A stretch of 33,448 bases of DNA from Acidobacteriota bacterium (GTDB lineage Bacteria > Acidobacteriota > Vicinamibacteria > Vicinamibacterales > SCN-69-37), in contig JAHEFO010000014.1 of assembly GCA_024640135.1 (NCBI GenBank), forward strand, positions 1-33,448, read 5' to 3'. Both the position numbers and the translations under genes were made by a program. The notes beneath the pieces were generated by a model. That model saw only the letters and a list, made by a program, of their open reading frames with translations, was not told the origin of the DNA and made no database searches. Position 1 is the first letter of the stretch; every line of letters begins with the position of its first letter. This document shows, piece after piece, positions 1 through 9,900 of the stretch.

Positions 1-119
1 ACGGTCGACCCGATCACCATGTGACGCACAGCGGCGTGGCCGGCGACACGGCCGGGCCTTGAAATAATCTGTGCAACGGCGCACACTCAGAGCCAGTACG
101 TCCTTCGAAGGAGGGCCCC
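1..119 (+). other. Upstream edge and leader of the cytochrome gene
   Basis: Frame 1 is open from base 1 and stops with TGA at 22-24 (last residues TVDPITM), so it may be the 3' end of a gene whose body lies outside the window; seven codons prove nothing. A small GC-rich dyad (GGCCG near 38-42, CGGCC near 49-53) could be a weak terminator. TAATCT at 65-70 is a possible -10 box for the cytochrome gene, with no convincing -35 box. GGAGG at 109-113 is the Shine-Dalgarno of the next gene. Confidence 0.25.
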
Positions 120-596
120 ATGTCGAGCTTGTTCCGCAAGTGCATGGTGGCGCTCACCGGCGTCGTGATTATCGCCAGCGTCGCCGCGCGCCAGCCAGCC
201 GCTCAAACACCAGTGCCATCACCGTATGTTGGCGCAGACGCCTGCAAGGACTGCCATTCCGGCCAGTACGCCTCGTGGGCTCAGACCAAACACAGCAAGA
301 CGCTGAACAAGCTTCAGGCAGCCGACCTGGAGGGAACCGCCTGTATCAAGTGTCACGTCACCGGATCACCGGAAATGATCGCCGCCGAGGGCGCGACGCC
401 GAGTTTTCCCAACGTGCAGTGCGAGGCCTGCCACGGCGCTGGACGTCTGCATGTGGAGGCGGCGGCGACAGGTGACTCAGTCACCGCACGTCCGGCAAAA
501 ACCACTGAGGAGACGTGCACGCGTTGCCATAACGAGGAAAGCCCGCGTTTCAAGCCGTTCTACTACACGGCGATGGTCGGCATGGTCCATCGGTGA
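120..596 (+). CDS. Periplasmic tetrahaem cytochrome c, c554-like
   Basis: This 158-residue exported protein has a hydrophobic N-terminal segment (about 8-23) followed by a possible signal peptidase site near AAQ28. It has four CxxCH haem-attachment motifs: CKDCH 42-46, CIKCH 75-79, CEACH 101-105 and CTRCH 133-137. The spacing and the CxACHGxG context resemble the cytochrome c554 / doubled CxxCH families, which shuttle electrons in the periplasm of respiring bacteria. Start ATG120 is set by GGAGG at 109-113, six bases upstream. No oxidoreductase partner is visible in the window; one could lie before base 1. The family call is secure as multihaem cytochrome c, while the redox partner and substrate are unknown. 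Confidence 0.85.
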   Translation: MSSLFRKCMVALTGVVIIASVAARQPAAQTPVPSPYVGADACKDCHSGQYASWAQTKHSKTLNKLQAADLEGTACIKCHVTGSPEMIAAEGATPSFPNVQCEACHGAGRLHVEAAATGDSVTARPAKTTEETCTRCHNEESPRFKPFYYTAMVGMVHR

Positions 597-623
597 GCCT
601 CACGCGCCAGTGACGCCTGGCTC

Positions 624-941
624 TCAGGCGCTTTCGTTGCCCTGGCGAATCAGCTCGAGTTTCGTGTCGCGCTCGGCCGCGAGCCGTTCGCGTTCCCGGC
701 GAAACCGCCGGCCGATTTCTTCGACTTCCGCGGGGTCGGCGCCAACAAGATTCTTCATCGCCGAATGCTGCAGGACATCCTGCTCGGCGATTTTTGAGTC
801 GAACAAGTTCCGCACTTCGGCGATGGCGGCCTTCTGCCCGTCAGTCAGCGGCACCGCGATCACGCCTTCCTCGGTATCCTTCTTGCGGAGTCGTTCCATC
901 GCCAGCTCGAACGAAGACTTCAGTCCGGTGTCGTCAGCCAT
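624..941 (-). CDS. Small charged conserved-looking protein, function unknown
   Basis: This 105-residue soluble protein has no signal peptide or membrane segment. It is rich in Glu, Arg, Lys and Ala, and most of it (residues about 8-28 and 36-100) should be helical, with a strongly basic/acidic tract EIGRRFRRERERL near 75-87 that could form a coiled coil. I do not recognise a family. It is read convergently to the cytochrome gene and lies 69 bp downstream of the glycosidase-like gene on the same strand. There is no Shine-Dalgarno; instead TATGCT lies at 953-948 with exactly six bases before ATG941, predicting a leaderless transcript of its own. Coding status rests on length, codon-position GC and this promoter. 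Confidence 0.65.
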   Translation of the reverse strand: MADDTGLKSSFELAMERLRKKDTEEGVIAVPLTDGQKAAIAEVRNLFDSKIAEQDVLQHSAMKNLVGADPAEVEEIGRRFRRERERLAAERDTKLELIRQGNESA

Positions 942-953
942 GTATTCAGCATA
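942..953 (-). promoter_or_regulatory. Leaderless-type -10 promoter of the 624-941 gene
   Basis: TATGCT at 953-948 is followed by six bases and then ATG941. A start site seven bases after the hexamer falls on the A of the ATG. No purine-rich ribosome site lies in between, and no convincing -35 box was found. Confidence 0.45.
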
Positions 954-1010
954 CCCTCACGTCTCCGCAAACACCCGCGCACTCCCGTGACGCCGCGAGC
1001 CTTCTGGCCT

Positions 1011-3863
1011 TCATCGGATCACGGCCGTCCGCTCGGGTTCGACATTCTCGAAGAACAACCCCTGAAACCGCCCCTCGGGCAATGCCGGCAGTCGGAGTTC
1101 CACGTCGTGTTCCACATCTGGCGCAAGCGTGGAGACGTCGGCGTAGAACCCCAGGAACGTGCGCCCAGGTGAGTGGCCGTAGATGCTGTTGTACGCGCGG
1201 ATGAGCTTCACTGGCTTGCCATCGATGATCAGGGCGACCTGCTGGCGTTCATCGGGTTCGGCGATTTGCACGAACAGCAGCAGGCGATCCGACCCCAACC
1301 AGGGCGCGAGAAGATCATCCGCCGTGTACGGCACGGGCCACGCGGCCTTCCTGGCGGCCAACTGCGCCCCGATGCGGCCGGGGATGACGATGGCGCCCTT
1401 GAGGACGCCGCCAGTGAACGCGGGATCGTACGGGAATACGGCGGCGCCGCGGCCGAACGCGCGACCGTCGAACGTAACCGATGCCTCGAGGACCTGTCCG
1501 GCACGACGGAACGGCACGTCGCGGCCGTTCACGGTGAGGCGCGAGGCGGTTCCTGAGGACGGCAGGACGATCTGAAGGTCTCGAACCGTGCCCGGCTCGC
1601 CGGACACGCCACTCACAGACACAACACCCTCGCTCAGAGCGGCCTGTCCCGCGGCGCCAAACAGCATCGGCGTCGCCGCAAGGTCCTGCACGGGGATGAT
1701 CTCGAGAACGATCGCCTCGGTCGCCGGCATCACCATCCGCACGTCGTCTCCGTAGTTCCAGATGCCCGCGCCTGGCTTCCCCACCAACCGACCCTCGTCG
1801 GGGTACAGTTCGCGGACCATGAACCGTGACCCGGTGGCCGTCCCACGCGGACGTTCATCCGCCAGGCCAATTGACGAATCGAGACGGAAGATCGCCTCCG
1901 TCTCTCGATAGTTGGGATTGAACGCGAACACAAACCCCCGGTCACCATCGATCGCCGCGGTGCCGTCGACGCGCCCGATCATTGGTGGGCCCATGATGGG
2001 TTTGAGGTGCCGCAACACCTCGGCGTGGGTGTCGGTCCAGTCGAGCCATCGACGGAAGAACGCCTTGTCGGCTTCGCTGAACGCCGCGAACTCGTCCTTG
2101 TCCCTTGCGGGCAGGAAACTGATGGTGTGGTTGAACGGCGCAGTGCCGATCGACGACAGCAACGAGTACTTCCAGCCCAGGACGTCCCAGTCGCGCGGCC
2201 GGAATCGATTCCGGCGCATGACGTTCTCACCGTCCGTGCGTTCAGTCTGGTGCGTGATGTAGCCCGGCATGATTTCGGGCGGCGCAAAACGCTCCACGCG
2301 GTATTTCCACGCCGCGAACCGCTGGCGATTGGCTGAGACCCGATCAGTGTGCAGATCTGGAAACGCGATGAAGCTCTCTGGCTGCTCGTCGGTCAGCGTC
2401 GGATGGGGATAGGAGCCGGCCAGCCAGGTCCACGGGCCGAAGTTCATGTACTGCTGGCGGCCATCCATGATGATGTCCGGTACGCGGCGGCGCAGTTCTT
2501 CGAGGATACGGCGGGCGCCGAACCACTGCGCGTACTTGCTCGTGGCCGCCGGGTCATCGTACGCAATCCACCAGTGGTCAAACGCGAATCCTCCGGCGCC
2601 AGTTGCCGTGACGAAATTCACCAATGTCTCAATCCACCAGTCCTGGAAGCCGCGCTGGCCGGTGTCAACGCCACGGTAGCCGCCAAGGTCGTCTTTCGCC
2701 CATGCCGTCCACGCCGGATCCTGAAGGAACGGCAGCGTCGGGTAGGCATACGCCACGAACTTGAGCCCGCGCGACGCGCCGGTCTCAATCATGTCGCGGA
2801 GTGATTCGGGGACCGGATCGCGGCCAGGGACCCAGTCGCCTGTCCTGATCTTCTGGCCGAGACCAAAGAACAGCAGGTTCTCCCAGCCCCAGGCGTCCCG
2901 GTTGTCCCTCAGGCGCGCCAACGACGAGTTGGAGGGCGCAAACAAGGTGGCCTTCGCGCCAAGTTGGCCGGCCATGTCCAGGATGCGCTGGTACTCCGCC
3001 CAACCGTCTGGCGTCGCCACGTCGATTTGATAGTCGTTTTCGGTCCACGGCACGTGCACGCGGAGGCTCTGTGTCGGGCGATACCGCAGAAACGCCCGGA
3101 CGGACTCCACGAGCGCGTCGGACTCTGCCTGGTCGATCACCGGATTCTCTCGCAGGTACTGCTCGTAGTCCGTCACGTGTGTCCACTCCGGCACGGATGT
3201 CGCGGGAATCAGGCGGCCGCGTCGAGCAACCAGCCCGATGAGGAGCCGGTCGGACTCGAAAACGCCGTCCGCGGGATTCCAATCCATCTCAGGCGCGTAG
3301 CTGCCGCCCACACGGGTACCGGAATCGGAGAACACGTTGTAGGGATTCTGGTGGAGCAAGAACACGGAAAGGCCACGGTCATCATTTGCCGGCAACCGAT
3401 AGATCATTCCGAACCGGCCCTCAGACAAGGGCAATCGCTCGACCGCCGATGGCTCCATCGACGCCTCGAACGTTCCGACGTCATTGACGCGGAACACTCC
3501 GGCCCCGGCCGGCTCGATCCGGAGTCGCTTGGAGATGAAACCCCAATCCGGCTGCAGCTCGTAGGTCGCGGTGATCCGCATTCCTGGCGCGGTGTACGAA
3601 AAGGCGAGGGTGTGTGCCTGGCTCTGCACCTCCGTCAGCGTGGCACTCGACACGTCCAGCGTCACACCATTTACGGTGACGCTGAACCCTTCGCCCTGGA
3701 GCCGAATCTCTTCTCCCGTGCGGAGGTAGACCAGCGACGCCAGCCGGCCATCAGCAAAGACAGCCTTGATGGCGCCATTCTGAAGGCCCTCAGGCTGTGC
3801 CGTGCACGACGCCGAGAGCGTAGCAAGAAGAACGAACAACACGCCGCTGCCAAGTCGTTTCAT
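1011..3863 (-). CDS. Exported lipoprotein resembling a TIM-barrel glycoside hydrolase
   Basis: This 950-residue protein begins with a lipoprotein-type signal ending LSASC (Cys20; the lipobox is imperfect, with Ser at -3). Residues about 25-225 read as a beta-sandwich like those in front of clan GH-D/GH31-type glycosidases. Residues about 270-560 read as a TIM barrel, with TLFAPSNSS at 307, FVAYAYPTLPF at 369, and a strand end GGFAFDHWW where Asp429 sits in the place of a retaining alpha-glycosidase nucleophile. IIMDG (Asp467) is a second acidic candidate. The C-terminal ~300 residues look like beta-sandwich domains. It probably acts on a carbohydrate in the periplasm or at the cell surface; the substrate and exact GH family are not recognised. 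AGGAGG at 3876-3871 is the ribosome site and touches the stop codon of the upstream gene, so the two are an operon. Confidence 0.7.
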   Translation of the reverse strand: MKRLGSGVLFVLLATLSASCTAQPEGLQNGAIKAVFADGRLASLVYLRTGEEIRLQGEGFSVTVNGVTLDVSSATLTEVQSQAHTLAFSYTAPGMRITATYELQPDWGFISKRLRIEPAGAGVFRVNDVGTFEASMEPSAVERLPLSEGRFGMIYRLPANDDRGLSVFLLHQNPYNVFSDSGTRVGGSYAPEMDWNPADGVFESDRLLIGLVARRGRLIPATSVPEWTHVTDYEQYLRENPVIDQAESDALVESVRAFLRYRPTQSLRVHVPWTENDYQIDVATPDGWAEYQRILDMAGQLGAKATLFAPSNSSLARLRDNRDAWGWENLLFFGLGQKIRTGDWVPGRDPVPESLRDMIETGASRGLKFVAYAYPTLPFLQDPAWTAWAKDDLGGYRGVDTGQRGFQDWWIETLVNFVTATGAGGFAFDHWWIAYDDPAATSKYAQWFGARRILEELRRRVPDIIMDGRQQYMNFGPWTWLAGSYPHPTLTDEQPESFIAFPDLHTDRVSANRQRFAAWKYRVERFAPPEIMPGYITHQTERTDGENVMRRNRFRPRDWDVLGWKYSLLSSIGTAPFNHTISFLPARDKDEFAAFSEADKAFFRRWLDWTDTHAEVLRHLKPIMGPPMIGRVDGTAAIDGDRGFVFAFNPNYRETEAIFRLDSSIGLADERPRGTATGSRFMVRELYPDEGRLVGKPGAGIWNYGDDVRMVMPATEAIVLEIIPVQDLAATPMLFGAAGQAALSEGVVSVSGVSGEPGTVRDLQIVLPSSGTASRLTVNGRDVPFRRAGQVLEASVTFDGRAFGRGAAVFPYDPAFTGGVLKGAIVIPGRIGAQLAARKAAWPVPYTADDLLAPWLGSDRLLLFVQIAEPDERQQVALIIDGKPVKLIRAYNSIYGHSPGRTFLGFYADVSTLAPDVEHDVELRLPALPEGRFQGLFFENVEPERTAVIR

Positions 3864-3875
3864 GGAGGCTCCTCC

Positions 3876-4403
3876 TCAGCGCGAGAACAGGACAAACCAG
3901 ACGGAGGCGCGAACGCCGGTCACGGTCCGCGCCTCGGACCGTTCGACCGGCACATCCAACTGGAACCGCAGCGCCTGACTTCCGGACACCCTGACGTCAA
4001 GCCCGAGGCCCGTCAACACAGCCCAATCCGGCGACCGCTGGCGGATCACCGTGCCGGCCAGGCCCTGCCCGAAGAGGGTCACGCGATCGCCGCCGGCCAG
4101 CGTCGCGCGCACGCCTGCCAGTGCCCGCCAGTCGTTGTGTCCTTCACGACGCGTGCCGCCTCCTTCGAAAACACCGCTGAGCGGTCCGAATCGACGAGCC
4201 ACCGTCACGCCTCCGCCAAAGTGCGACTCCGATGAGTGCTCACGGCGAATCAAATGGGGACCGAGGGCCAGCTCCCAACCGCGCTCCGCGGCCGCGCCCG
4301 GCGGCGCGACGGCGCCGGCGGAAGACTGCGCCTGGGCGCGCGCCGGAATCAGCGAGCAGAAGATAACCAGGAACAACACCGGGACGATACGCATTCGACG
4401 CAC
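3876..4403 (-). CDS. Small exported outer-membrane-type protein
   Basis: This protein is 175 residues from GTG4403 (172 from ATG4394). A signal peptide spans about residues 5-25 with a cleavage site near ARAQAQ. The mature part alternates hydrophobic and polar residues (ELALGPHLI, HFGGGVTVARRFG, VTGVRASVWFVLF) and ends close to an aromatic residue, as short outer-membrane beta-barrels do. I do not recognise a family. It is the first gene of the minus-strand unit with the glycosidase-like lipoprotein, 12 bp away. There is no Shine-Dalgarno; the -10-like TAGCGT at 4415-4410 lies six bases before GTG4403. It may help the downstream lipoprotein at the outer membrane, but that is guesswork from adjacency. 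Confidence 0.6.
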   Translation of the reverse strand: MRRMRIVPVLFLVIFCSLIPARAQAQSSAGAVAPPGAAAERGWELALGPHLIRREHSSESHFGGGVTVARRFGPLSGVFEGGGTRREGHNDWRALAGVRATLAGGDRVTLFGQGLAGTVIRQRSPDWAVLTGLGLDVRVSGSQALRFQLDVPVERSEARTVTGVRASVWFVLFSR

Positions 4404-4428
4404 GCTATCACGCTATAATCCGCGGCGT
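4404..4428. promoter_or_regulatory. Compact bidirectional promoter with overlapping -10 boxes
   Basis: Only 25 bp separate GTG4403 (minus) and ATG4429 (plus). Plus strand: perfect TATAAT at 4414-4419, predicted start near 4426, a leader of about 3 nt. Minus strand: TAGCGT at 4415-4410, predicted start exactly at 4403. The two hexamers overlap on bases 4414-4415. Neither gene has a Shine-Dalgarno. The -35 contacts for each would lie in the other gene's coding sequence and are not obvious. Confidence 0.5.
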
Positions 4429-5790
4429 ATGTCCCTTGGACGAATAGCGGTCGCGTCCCTGGGCTCCACGCTTCTGGCGCTCATGCTTGCCTGGGGTTGC
4501 GCCTCTCACGCCCCTGTCGATCCTCAGGTTTCTGCCGATCGACTTCATGCACTGGCCGGTGCCGCGCCTCGCGTAGACGGTACTCTCTCTTCAGAAATTC
4601 CTTCCGAGGTTCGGCTGGACGACGGGTTGACGGATGACGAGGCCGTCGCGCTGGCCTTGTGGAACAACGCCGCCTTCCAGGTCAGCGTCAGCGAACTCGG
4701 CTTCGCGCGCGCCGACCTGGTCGAAGCCGGGTTGTTGACCAATCCGGTGCTGTCGCTGCTGTTTCCGATCGGACCGAAACAGCTCGAAGCCGCGCTGCGG
4801 TGGCCTGTCGAAGTGTTATGGCAGCGGCCGCGCCGAGTCGCGGCGGCTGAGTTGGCAGGGGAGGCAGCGGCCGAACGACTGGTCCTGGCTGGACTGGACC
4901 TCGTCCTCGCCGTCAGGGTGGCGTACGCCGACTTCAGCCTCGCCACGGACCGACAGCGGCTCGCCGAAGAGGCGGCGTCGACGCTGGCGCGCATCAACAC
5001 GCTGACCCAGTCACGACTGGCTGTCGGCGATATCAGCGAACTGGACGCACGGGTCGCGGAAGTGGACTCGGCACGAGGCGCCCAGGACGCCCAGCGTGCT
5101 GGGCACGACGTGACGATCGCCCGCGAACGGCTGCGGCTGCTCCTGGGCCTCCCAGCCGACGCCGTCTTCCCGGCATTGGCCATGCCTGCGACGCCGCCGG
5201 TTGACTGTGGGCCGGCAGAGGCTCTGCTGCGGGAGGCACTGGTCGCGAGGCCTGATGTGCGCGCGGCCGAGATCACCGTCGAGGCCGCCGCGGCAAGACT
5301 CGGATGGGAGAAGTCACGGGTTGTCACCCTGACCGCCGTGCTCGACGCGAATGGCGAAGGCCGAAACGGTTTTGAGGCAGGACCGGGAATTGAACTCGGC
5401 CTGCCGGTGTTCAACAGGAACCAGGGAGGCCGGACGCGCGGTGAGGCCGAACTGCAGCGGGCGGCGGCCTCGTATGTCGCCATTCAGCAACGCGTCGCCC
5501 TGGAACTTCGCGAAGCGTCGACGCAGCTTGAGCAGGCCCGCCAGTCACTCACCGCCTGGCGCCAGGCCATCATGACGCCGCTGCTGGCCAATCTGGCGAG
5601 CGCACAGGCCTCATTCGACGCAGGCGACACATCATCTCTGTTCGTACTCGAGCACAGCCGGCGCCTTGCCGACGCCAGGGTGCGTGAACGCGAACTCGAC
5701 GCCGACCAGCAACGCGCACGAGCGCGCATCGAGCGAGCTGTAGGTCGATCGTGCCGCGTGGCATCCCAGGAGACATCGCGTGAGCATTGA
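4429..5790 (+). CDS. TolC-family outer membrane efflux factor (CusC/NodT-like)
   Basis: This 453-residue protein has an N-terminal lipoprotein-type signal (hydrophobic 8-23, WGC with Cys24). The rest shows the duplicated outer-membrane-factor pattern: long helices rich in Ala/Glu/Arg (GEAAAERLVLAGLDLVLAVRVAYADF; RVALELREASTQLEQARQSL), a repeated VEAGLLTNPVL-type turn early on and a PGIELGLPVFNRNQG segment in the second half, typical of the CusC/CzcC subfamily. It should trimerise as the outer membrane channel of the tripartite pump encoded by the next two genes; its end overlaps the adaptor gene by 11 bp. The frame is open back to 4051, but that part lies over the opposite gene and lacks a signal peptide, so ATG4429 is preferred. 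A promoter lies immediately upstream. Confidence 0.88.
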   Translation: MSLGRIAVASLGSTLLALMLAWGCASHAPVDPQVSADRLHALAGAAPRVDGTLSSEIPSEVRLDDGLTDDEAVALALWNNAAFQVSVSELGFARADLVEAGLLTNPVLSLLFPIGPKQLEAALRWPVEVLWQRPRRVAAAELAGEAAAERLVLAGLDLVLAVRVAYADFSLATDRQRLAEEAASTLARINTLTQSRLAVGDISELDARVAEVDSARGAQDAQRAGHDVTIARERLRLLLGLPADAVFPALAMPATPPVDCGPAEALLREALVARPDVRAAEITVEAAAARLGWEKSRVVTLTAVLDANGEGRNGFEAGPGIELGLPVFNRNQGGRTRGEAELQRAAASYVAIQQRVALELREASTQLEQARQSLTAWRQAIMTPLLANLASAQASFDAGDTSSLFVLEHSRRLADARVRERELDADQQRARARIERAVGRSCRVASQETSREH

Positions 5791-6961
5791 GACACGTTTA
5801 CTGGCCGTTCCCGTATTCGCCATGTTCTGTGCGTCATGCGGCGGCAGCGCTCCCCCTGCGGCGCCAGTGACACCGGCCGCCACGATCGCGGGCAAGGTGA
5901 CAGAGGCGTCACTGACGACCATCACGCTCACCGCGGAGGCCGAGACGAGGCTGGGCATCGAAACCGTCGCCCTCGAGGAGCGGGGTGTCGTTCGCACCCG
6001 GACGGTGGGCGGCGAAATTGTGGCCGCCGGCGGCTCCGAAAGCACACTCACGGCGCCATTTGCTGGCACGCTTGACGCCGCGAGCGCCGGGCCGTCAGTG
6101 GGCGCCTCCATCAGGAAGGGCACGACACTCTTTCGGCTCATCCCACTGGCCGCTTCTGAGCGCGATGCGCGCATCGAGGCCGATCGCGCCGTCAGTGAAG
6201 CGGCTGGCAGACAGGAAATGGCGGCGCTGCGCTCGGAGCGCGCGGTAAAACTCGCGCAGGACGGCGCCGGGAGCCGTCGCGCCGCGGAAGAGGCGCAGGC
6301 AGAACTGGCCGTGGCCAACGCGGCACTCAAGGCTGCACGCGAGCGTCTCGCCCTGGCCTCTGGCGGCGTCGGTGCGTCAGGCGCCATCACACTCGATGCG
6401 TCGTACGATGCGCTGCTGCGAGCCGTCCATGCCGTCCCGGGCCAGACCGTCGCGGCCGGCGCTCCGCTCGCCGACCTCGTCCGCCTCGACAGCGTGTGGA
6501 TCCGTGTTCCTCTGTATGCCGGCGACGTCCAGGCCATCGATCGGGGCGCTTCGGCGCGGGTCATGGCACTCGGCGCCGACGACACCACGCCGGGGACCTT
6601 GGCAAGACCGGTGGCCGCACCGCCCTCGGCCGACCCGTCAACCGCCGCCGTGGACCTCTACTTCAGCCTGGCCAACCCAGGGGGCTCGCTGCGTCCGGGT
6701 CAGCGCGTGAGCGTTCGCCTGCCGCTGGCTTCCGAGGTCAGCAGTCTGGTCGTGCCACAAGCCGCGTTGCTGCACGACGCGTTCGGCGGCACGTGGGTCT
6801 ACGAGGCCCGCGGGGGTCACGTCTTCGTCCGCAGACGTGTGTCGGTGATCGATATCGCAGGCGACCTGGCCGTGCTGGACCAGGGCCCGTCCGTGGGCAC
6901 CCGCATCGTCACCGCTGGTGCTGCGGAGCTCTTTGGCACTGAATTCGGCGTCGGCAAATGA
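5780..6961 (+). CDS. RND efflux periplasmic adaptor (CzcB/CusB-like)
   Basis: This 393-residue membrane fusion protein starts at GTG5780 inside the 3' end of the outer membrane factor gene. Its signal is of lipoprotein type, with Cys20 (FCASCGG) as a possible lipidation site. A beta-barrel/lipoyl half motif ([33 protein letters not shown]) at about 75-115 is followed by a short alpha-hairpin (about 125-195). The second lipoyl half ([30 protein letters not shown]) lies near 213-245, then the beta-barrel and the membrane-proximal domain with [10 protein letters not shown] and [10 protein letters not shown]. It should bridge the pump and the TolC-like channel. No His/Met/Cys metal-binding cluster is obvious, so metals are possible but not shown. 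It overlaps the pump gene by four bases. Confidence 0.9.
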   Translation: MSIETRLLAVPVFAMFCASCGGSAPPAAPVTPAATIAGKVTEASLTTITLTAEAETRLGIETVALEERGVVRTRTVGGEIVAAGGSESTLTAPFAGTLDAASAGPSVGASIRKGTTLFRLIPLAASERDARIEADRAVSEAAGRQEMAALRSERAVKLAQDGAGSRRAAEEAQAELAVANAALKAARERLALASGGVGASGAITLDASYDALLRAVHAVPGQTVAAGAPLADLVRLDSVWIRVPLYAGDVQAIDRGASARVMALGADDTTPGTLARPVAAPPSADPSTAAVDLYFSLANPGGSLRPGQRVSVRLPLASEVSSLVVPQAALLHDAFGGTWVYEARGGHVFVRRRVSVIDIAGDLAVLDQGPSVGTRIVTAGAAELFGTEFGVGK

Positions 6962-9900
6962 TGCGCTGGCTGGTCTCGGCGGCACTGCGGCTCCGCGTTC
7001 CGGTGGTCGCCCTTTCGGTCCTGCTGATCGTGGTCGGAATCAACTCGGCCCGCCAGGCACCCTTCGACGTCTTCCCCGAATTTGCGCCGCCGCTAGTGGA
7101 GATCCAGACCGAGGCTCCTGGACTCTCCAGCGCAAACGTCGAAGCGTTGATTAGCGTCCCGTTGGAAGCTGCCCTGAGCGGGGTCCCCGGCCTCAAGACG
7201 TTGCGCTCGAAATCAGTCCTTGGCTTGTCATCAGTGATTTTGATCTTCGAGACAGGCATCGATCGCATTCCGGCGCGCCAATTGGTGCAGGAGCGGCTGT
7301 CACGGGTGGCCGCCGCCCTTCCGGCCGCCGCCCACGCGCCGGTCATCCTGTCCCCGCTTTCGTCGCTCAGCCGCGTGCTGAAGATTGGCATTTCGTCAGA
7401 CACGATGTCGCAGGTCGAGCTGACCACGCTGGCGAAGTGGACGATTCGGCCTCGGCTGATGTCGATTCCCGGAGTGGCCAACGTCGCGATTTGGGGCCAG
7501 CGCGATCGTCAACTGCAGGTGCTGGTCGATCCGGACCGGCTTCGCGCGAACGGCGTGTCGCTGGACGACGTCCTGACATCCACACGTGACGCCACGTCGG
7601 TGGCGGCCGGCGGCTACATCGAGACTCCGAACCAGCGGCTCCCCGTTGCACACGCGTCATCGGTGAGAAATGCCGAGGATCTCGGCCGGATGGCGGTGGT
7701 GTCCGGGCGGACGAGCGGACCCGGGCCAGGCGCGGCTCGCCGACTCAGCGACATCGCTGTTGTCACCGAAGGGTTCCCGCCTCCCATCGGCGACGGCATC
7801 ATCAACGATGGCCCCGGCCTCCTCCTCATCGTCGAGAAACAGCCGGAAGGCAACACCCTGCAGGTGACGCGCGATGTCGAAACGGCGCTTGAGGCCCTCA
7901 AGCCCGGCCTGGCCGGTGTCTCGGTTGATTCCACCATCTTCCGGCCCGCGACGTTTATCGAAATGTCGCTCTCCAACCTCAATCACGCGCTTCTCATCGG
8001 GTGCCTGCTGGTCATCATCGTGCTGGCGCTGTTTCTCTGGGACTGGCGCACGGCGATCATCAGCCTGACGGCCATCCCGGTGTCTCTGTTGACGGCTGCG
8101 CTCGTGCTCTACTACCGGGGCGGCACGCTGGACACGATGGTCATCGCAGGGTTGATCATCGCGCTGGGCGAAGTGGTGGACGATGCCATTATCGATGTGG
8201 AAAACATCGTCCGCCGGCTGCGACTCAATCGACAACTGGCACAGCCTCGTCCTGCATTTCCCGTCGTGCTGGAAGCCTCGCTGGAAGTCCGAAGCGCCGT
8301 CGTGTACGGCAGCGTGATCGTGGCGCTCGTATTCCTGCCGGTCTTCATGCTGGAAGGCCTGTCGGGGTCATTCTTCCGGCCGTTGGCGCTGTCGTACGTC
8401 CTGGCGATTGGCGCCTCACTGCTCGTGGCGCTCATCATCACACCGGCCATGTCGCTGCTGCTCCTGCCCAAGGCCGTGCATGAACACGAAGCGCCGATGG
8501 TGTCATGGCTGAAGCAGTTCTACCGCCGGTGGCTGCCCGGGCTGGTGGCTCGGCCGACGCGCGCACTCGTGATTGTGGCGGCCTCACTTACTGTGACCGC
8601 GGCGTCCTATTCGCTCCTGGGCGAGGAATTCCTCCCGCACTTCAAGGAGTACGACTTCCTGATGCACTGGGTGGAAAAGCCCAGCACGTCGATCGAGGCC
8701 ATGAACCGGATCACGATCCGGGCAAGTCAGGAGTTGCGTGCCATTCCAGGCGTACGGAACTTCGGCGCGCACGTGGGCCGGGCAGAGGTCGCGGATGAAG
8801 TCGTCGGCATCAACTTCACGGAGCTCTGGATCAGCCTCGACCCGGCCGTGGACTACAACGCCACGGTCGCAAAGGCCCAGGAGGTGGTGGACGGATACCC
8901 CGGTCTTCGGCGCGATCTGCTGACGTATCTGCGTGAACGCATCAAGGAAGTGCTGACTGGCGCCAGTGCCACCATCGTGGTCCGGATCTTCGGCCCGGAC
9001 CTCGAGATCCTGGCGGCCAAAGCCGCTGAAGTCGGCGCGGTGATCAGCGCGATTGATGGCGCGTCGGACGTGACCGTGCAGGCGCTGACGGTCGTGCCGC
9101 ACGTGGAGATCGCGTACCGGCCTGACAGGGCCCAACAGGTGGGGGTCAGTCCGGCAACGGTGCGGAGTACCGTGGCGACCATGCTGCGCGGAACGAAGGT
9201 CGGGGAGATCTACGACCAGCAGAAGGTGTTCGATGTGGTCGTGTGGAGCACACCGGACACGCGATCGGATCTCTTCGCGTTACGGCGTTTGCCCATCGAA
9301 TTGCCCGGCGGCGGTTATGCGCCGCTGTCGTCGGTGGCCGACGTCACGATTCTGCCGACGCCGAACGAGATCACGCGCGAGGGCGGATCGCGTCGCATTG
9401 ACGTGACGAGCAATGTGCGCGGCCGCGATCTGGGTGCGGTCGCTCGCGACATCGAGGCCGCGCTGGAGACGGTGCCGTTCGACACGGGCTATCATCCCGA
9501 GATTCTCGGAGAGTATGCGGCCCGCGAACAATCACAGAACCGGTTGCTGGCGCTCGGCGCGCTCTCACTGCTGGGCATTCTGCTGGTGCTGCATGTCGAC
9601 TTCGGATCGGCCCGCATGGTCGCCCTCATTGCGCTGACGATTCCATTCGCGCTCATCGGCGGCGTCGCCAGCGTGTTCCTCAGTGGAGGCGTTCTGTCAC
9701 TCGGATCGCTGGTCGGATTCGTCACTGTCCTCGGCATTGCCGCCCGGAACGGCATCATGCTGGTCAGTCACTATCGGCACCTGGAACAGGAGGAGGGCGT
9801 CCCCTTTGGACCGGAGTTGGCCATGCGCGGCGCCGAAGAACGGCTGGCGCCTATCCTGATGACGGCGCTCGTCACGGGTCTTGCGCTCGTGCCCATCATC

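Noticed and set aside
2964-4235. 423-codon open frame on the plus strand
   Set aside because: It crosses two minus-strand genes that have signal peptides and coupled ribosome sites; no recognisable protein features.
4051-4428. N-terminal extension of the TolC-like gene
   Set aside because: It would bury the lipoprotein signal inside the protein and overlap the divergent gene; TATAAT directly before ATG4429 supports the later start.
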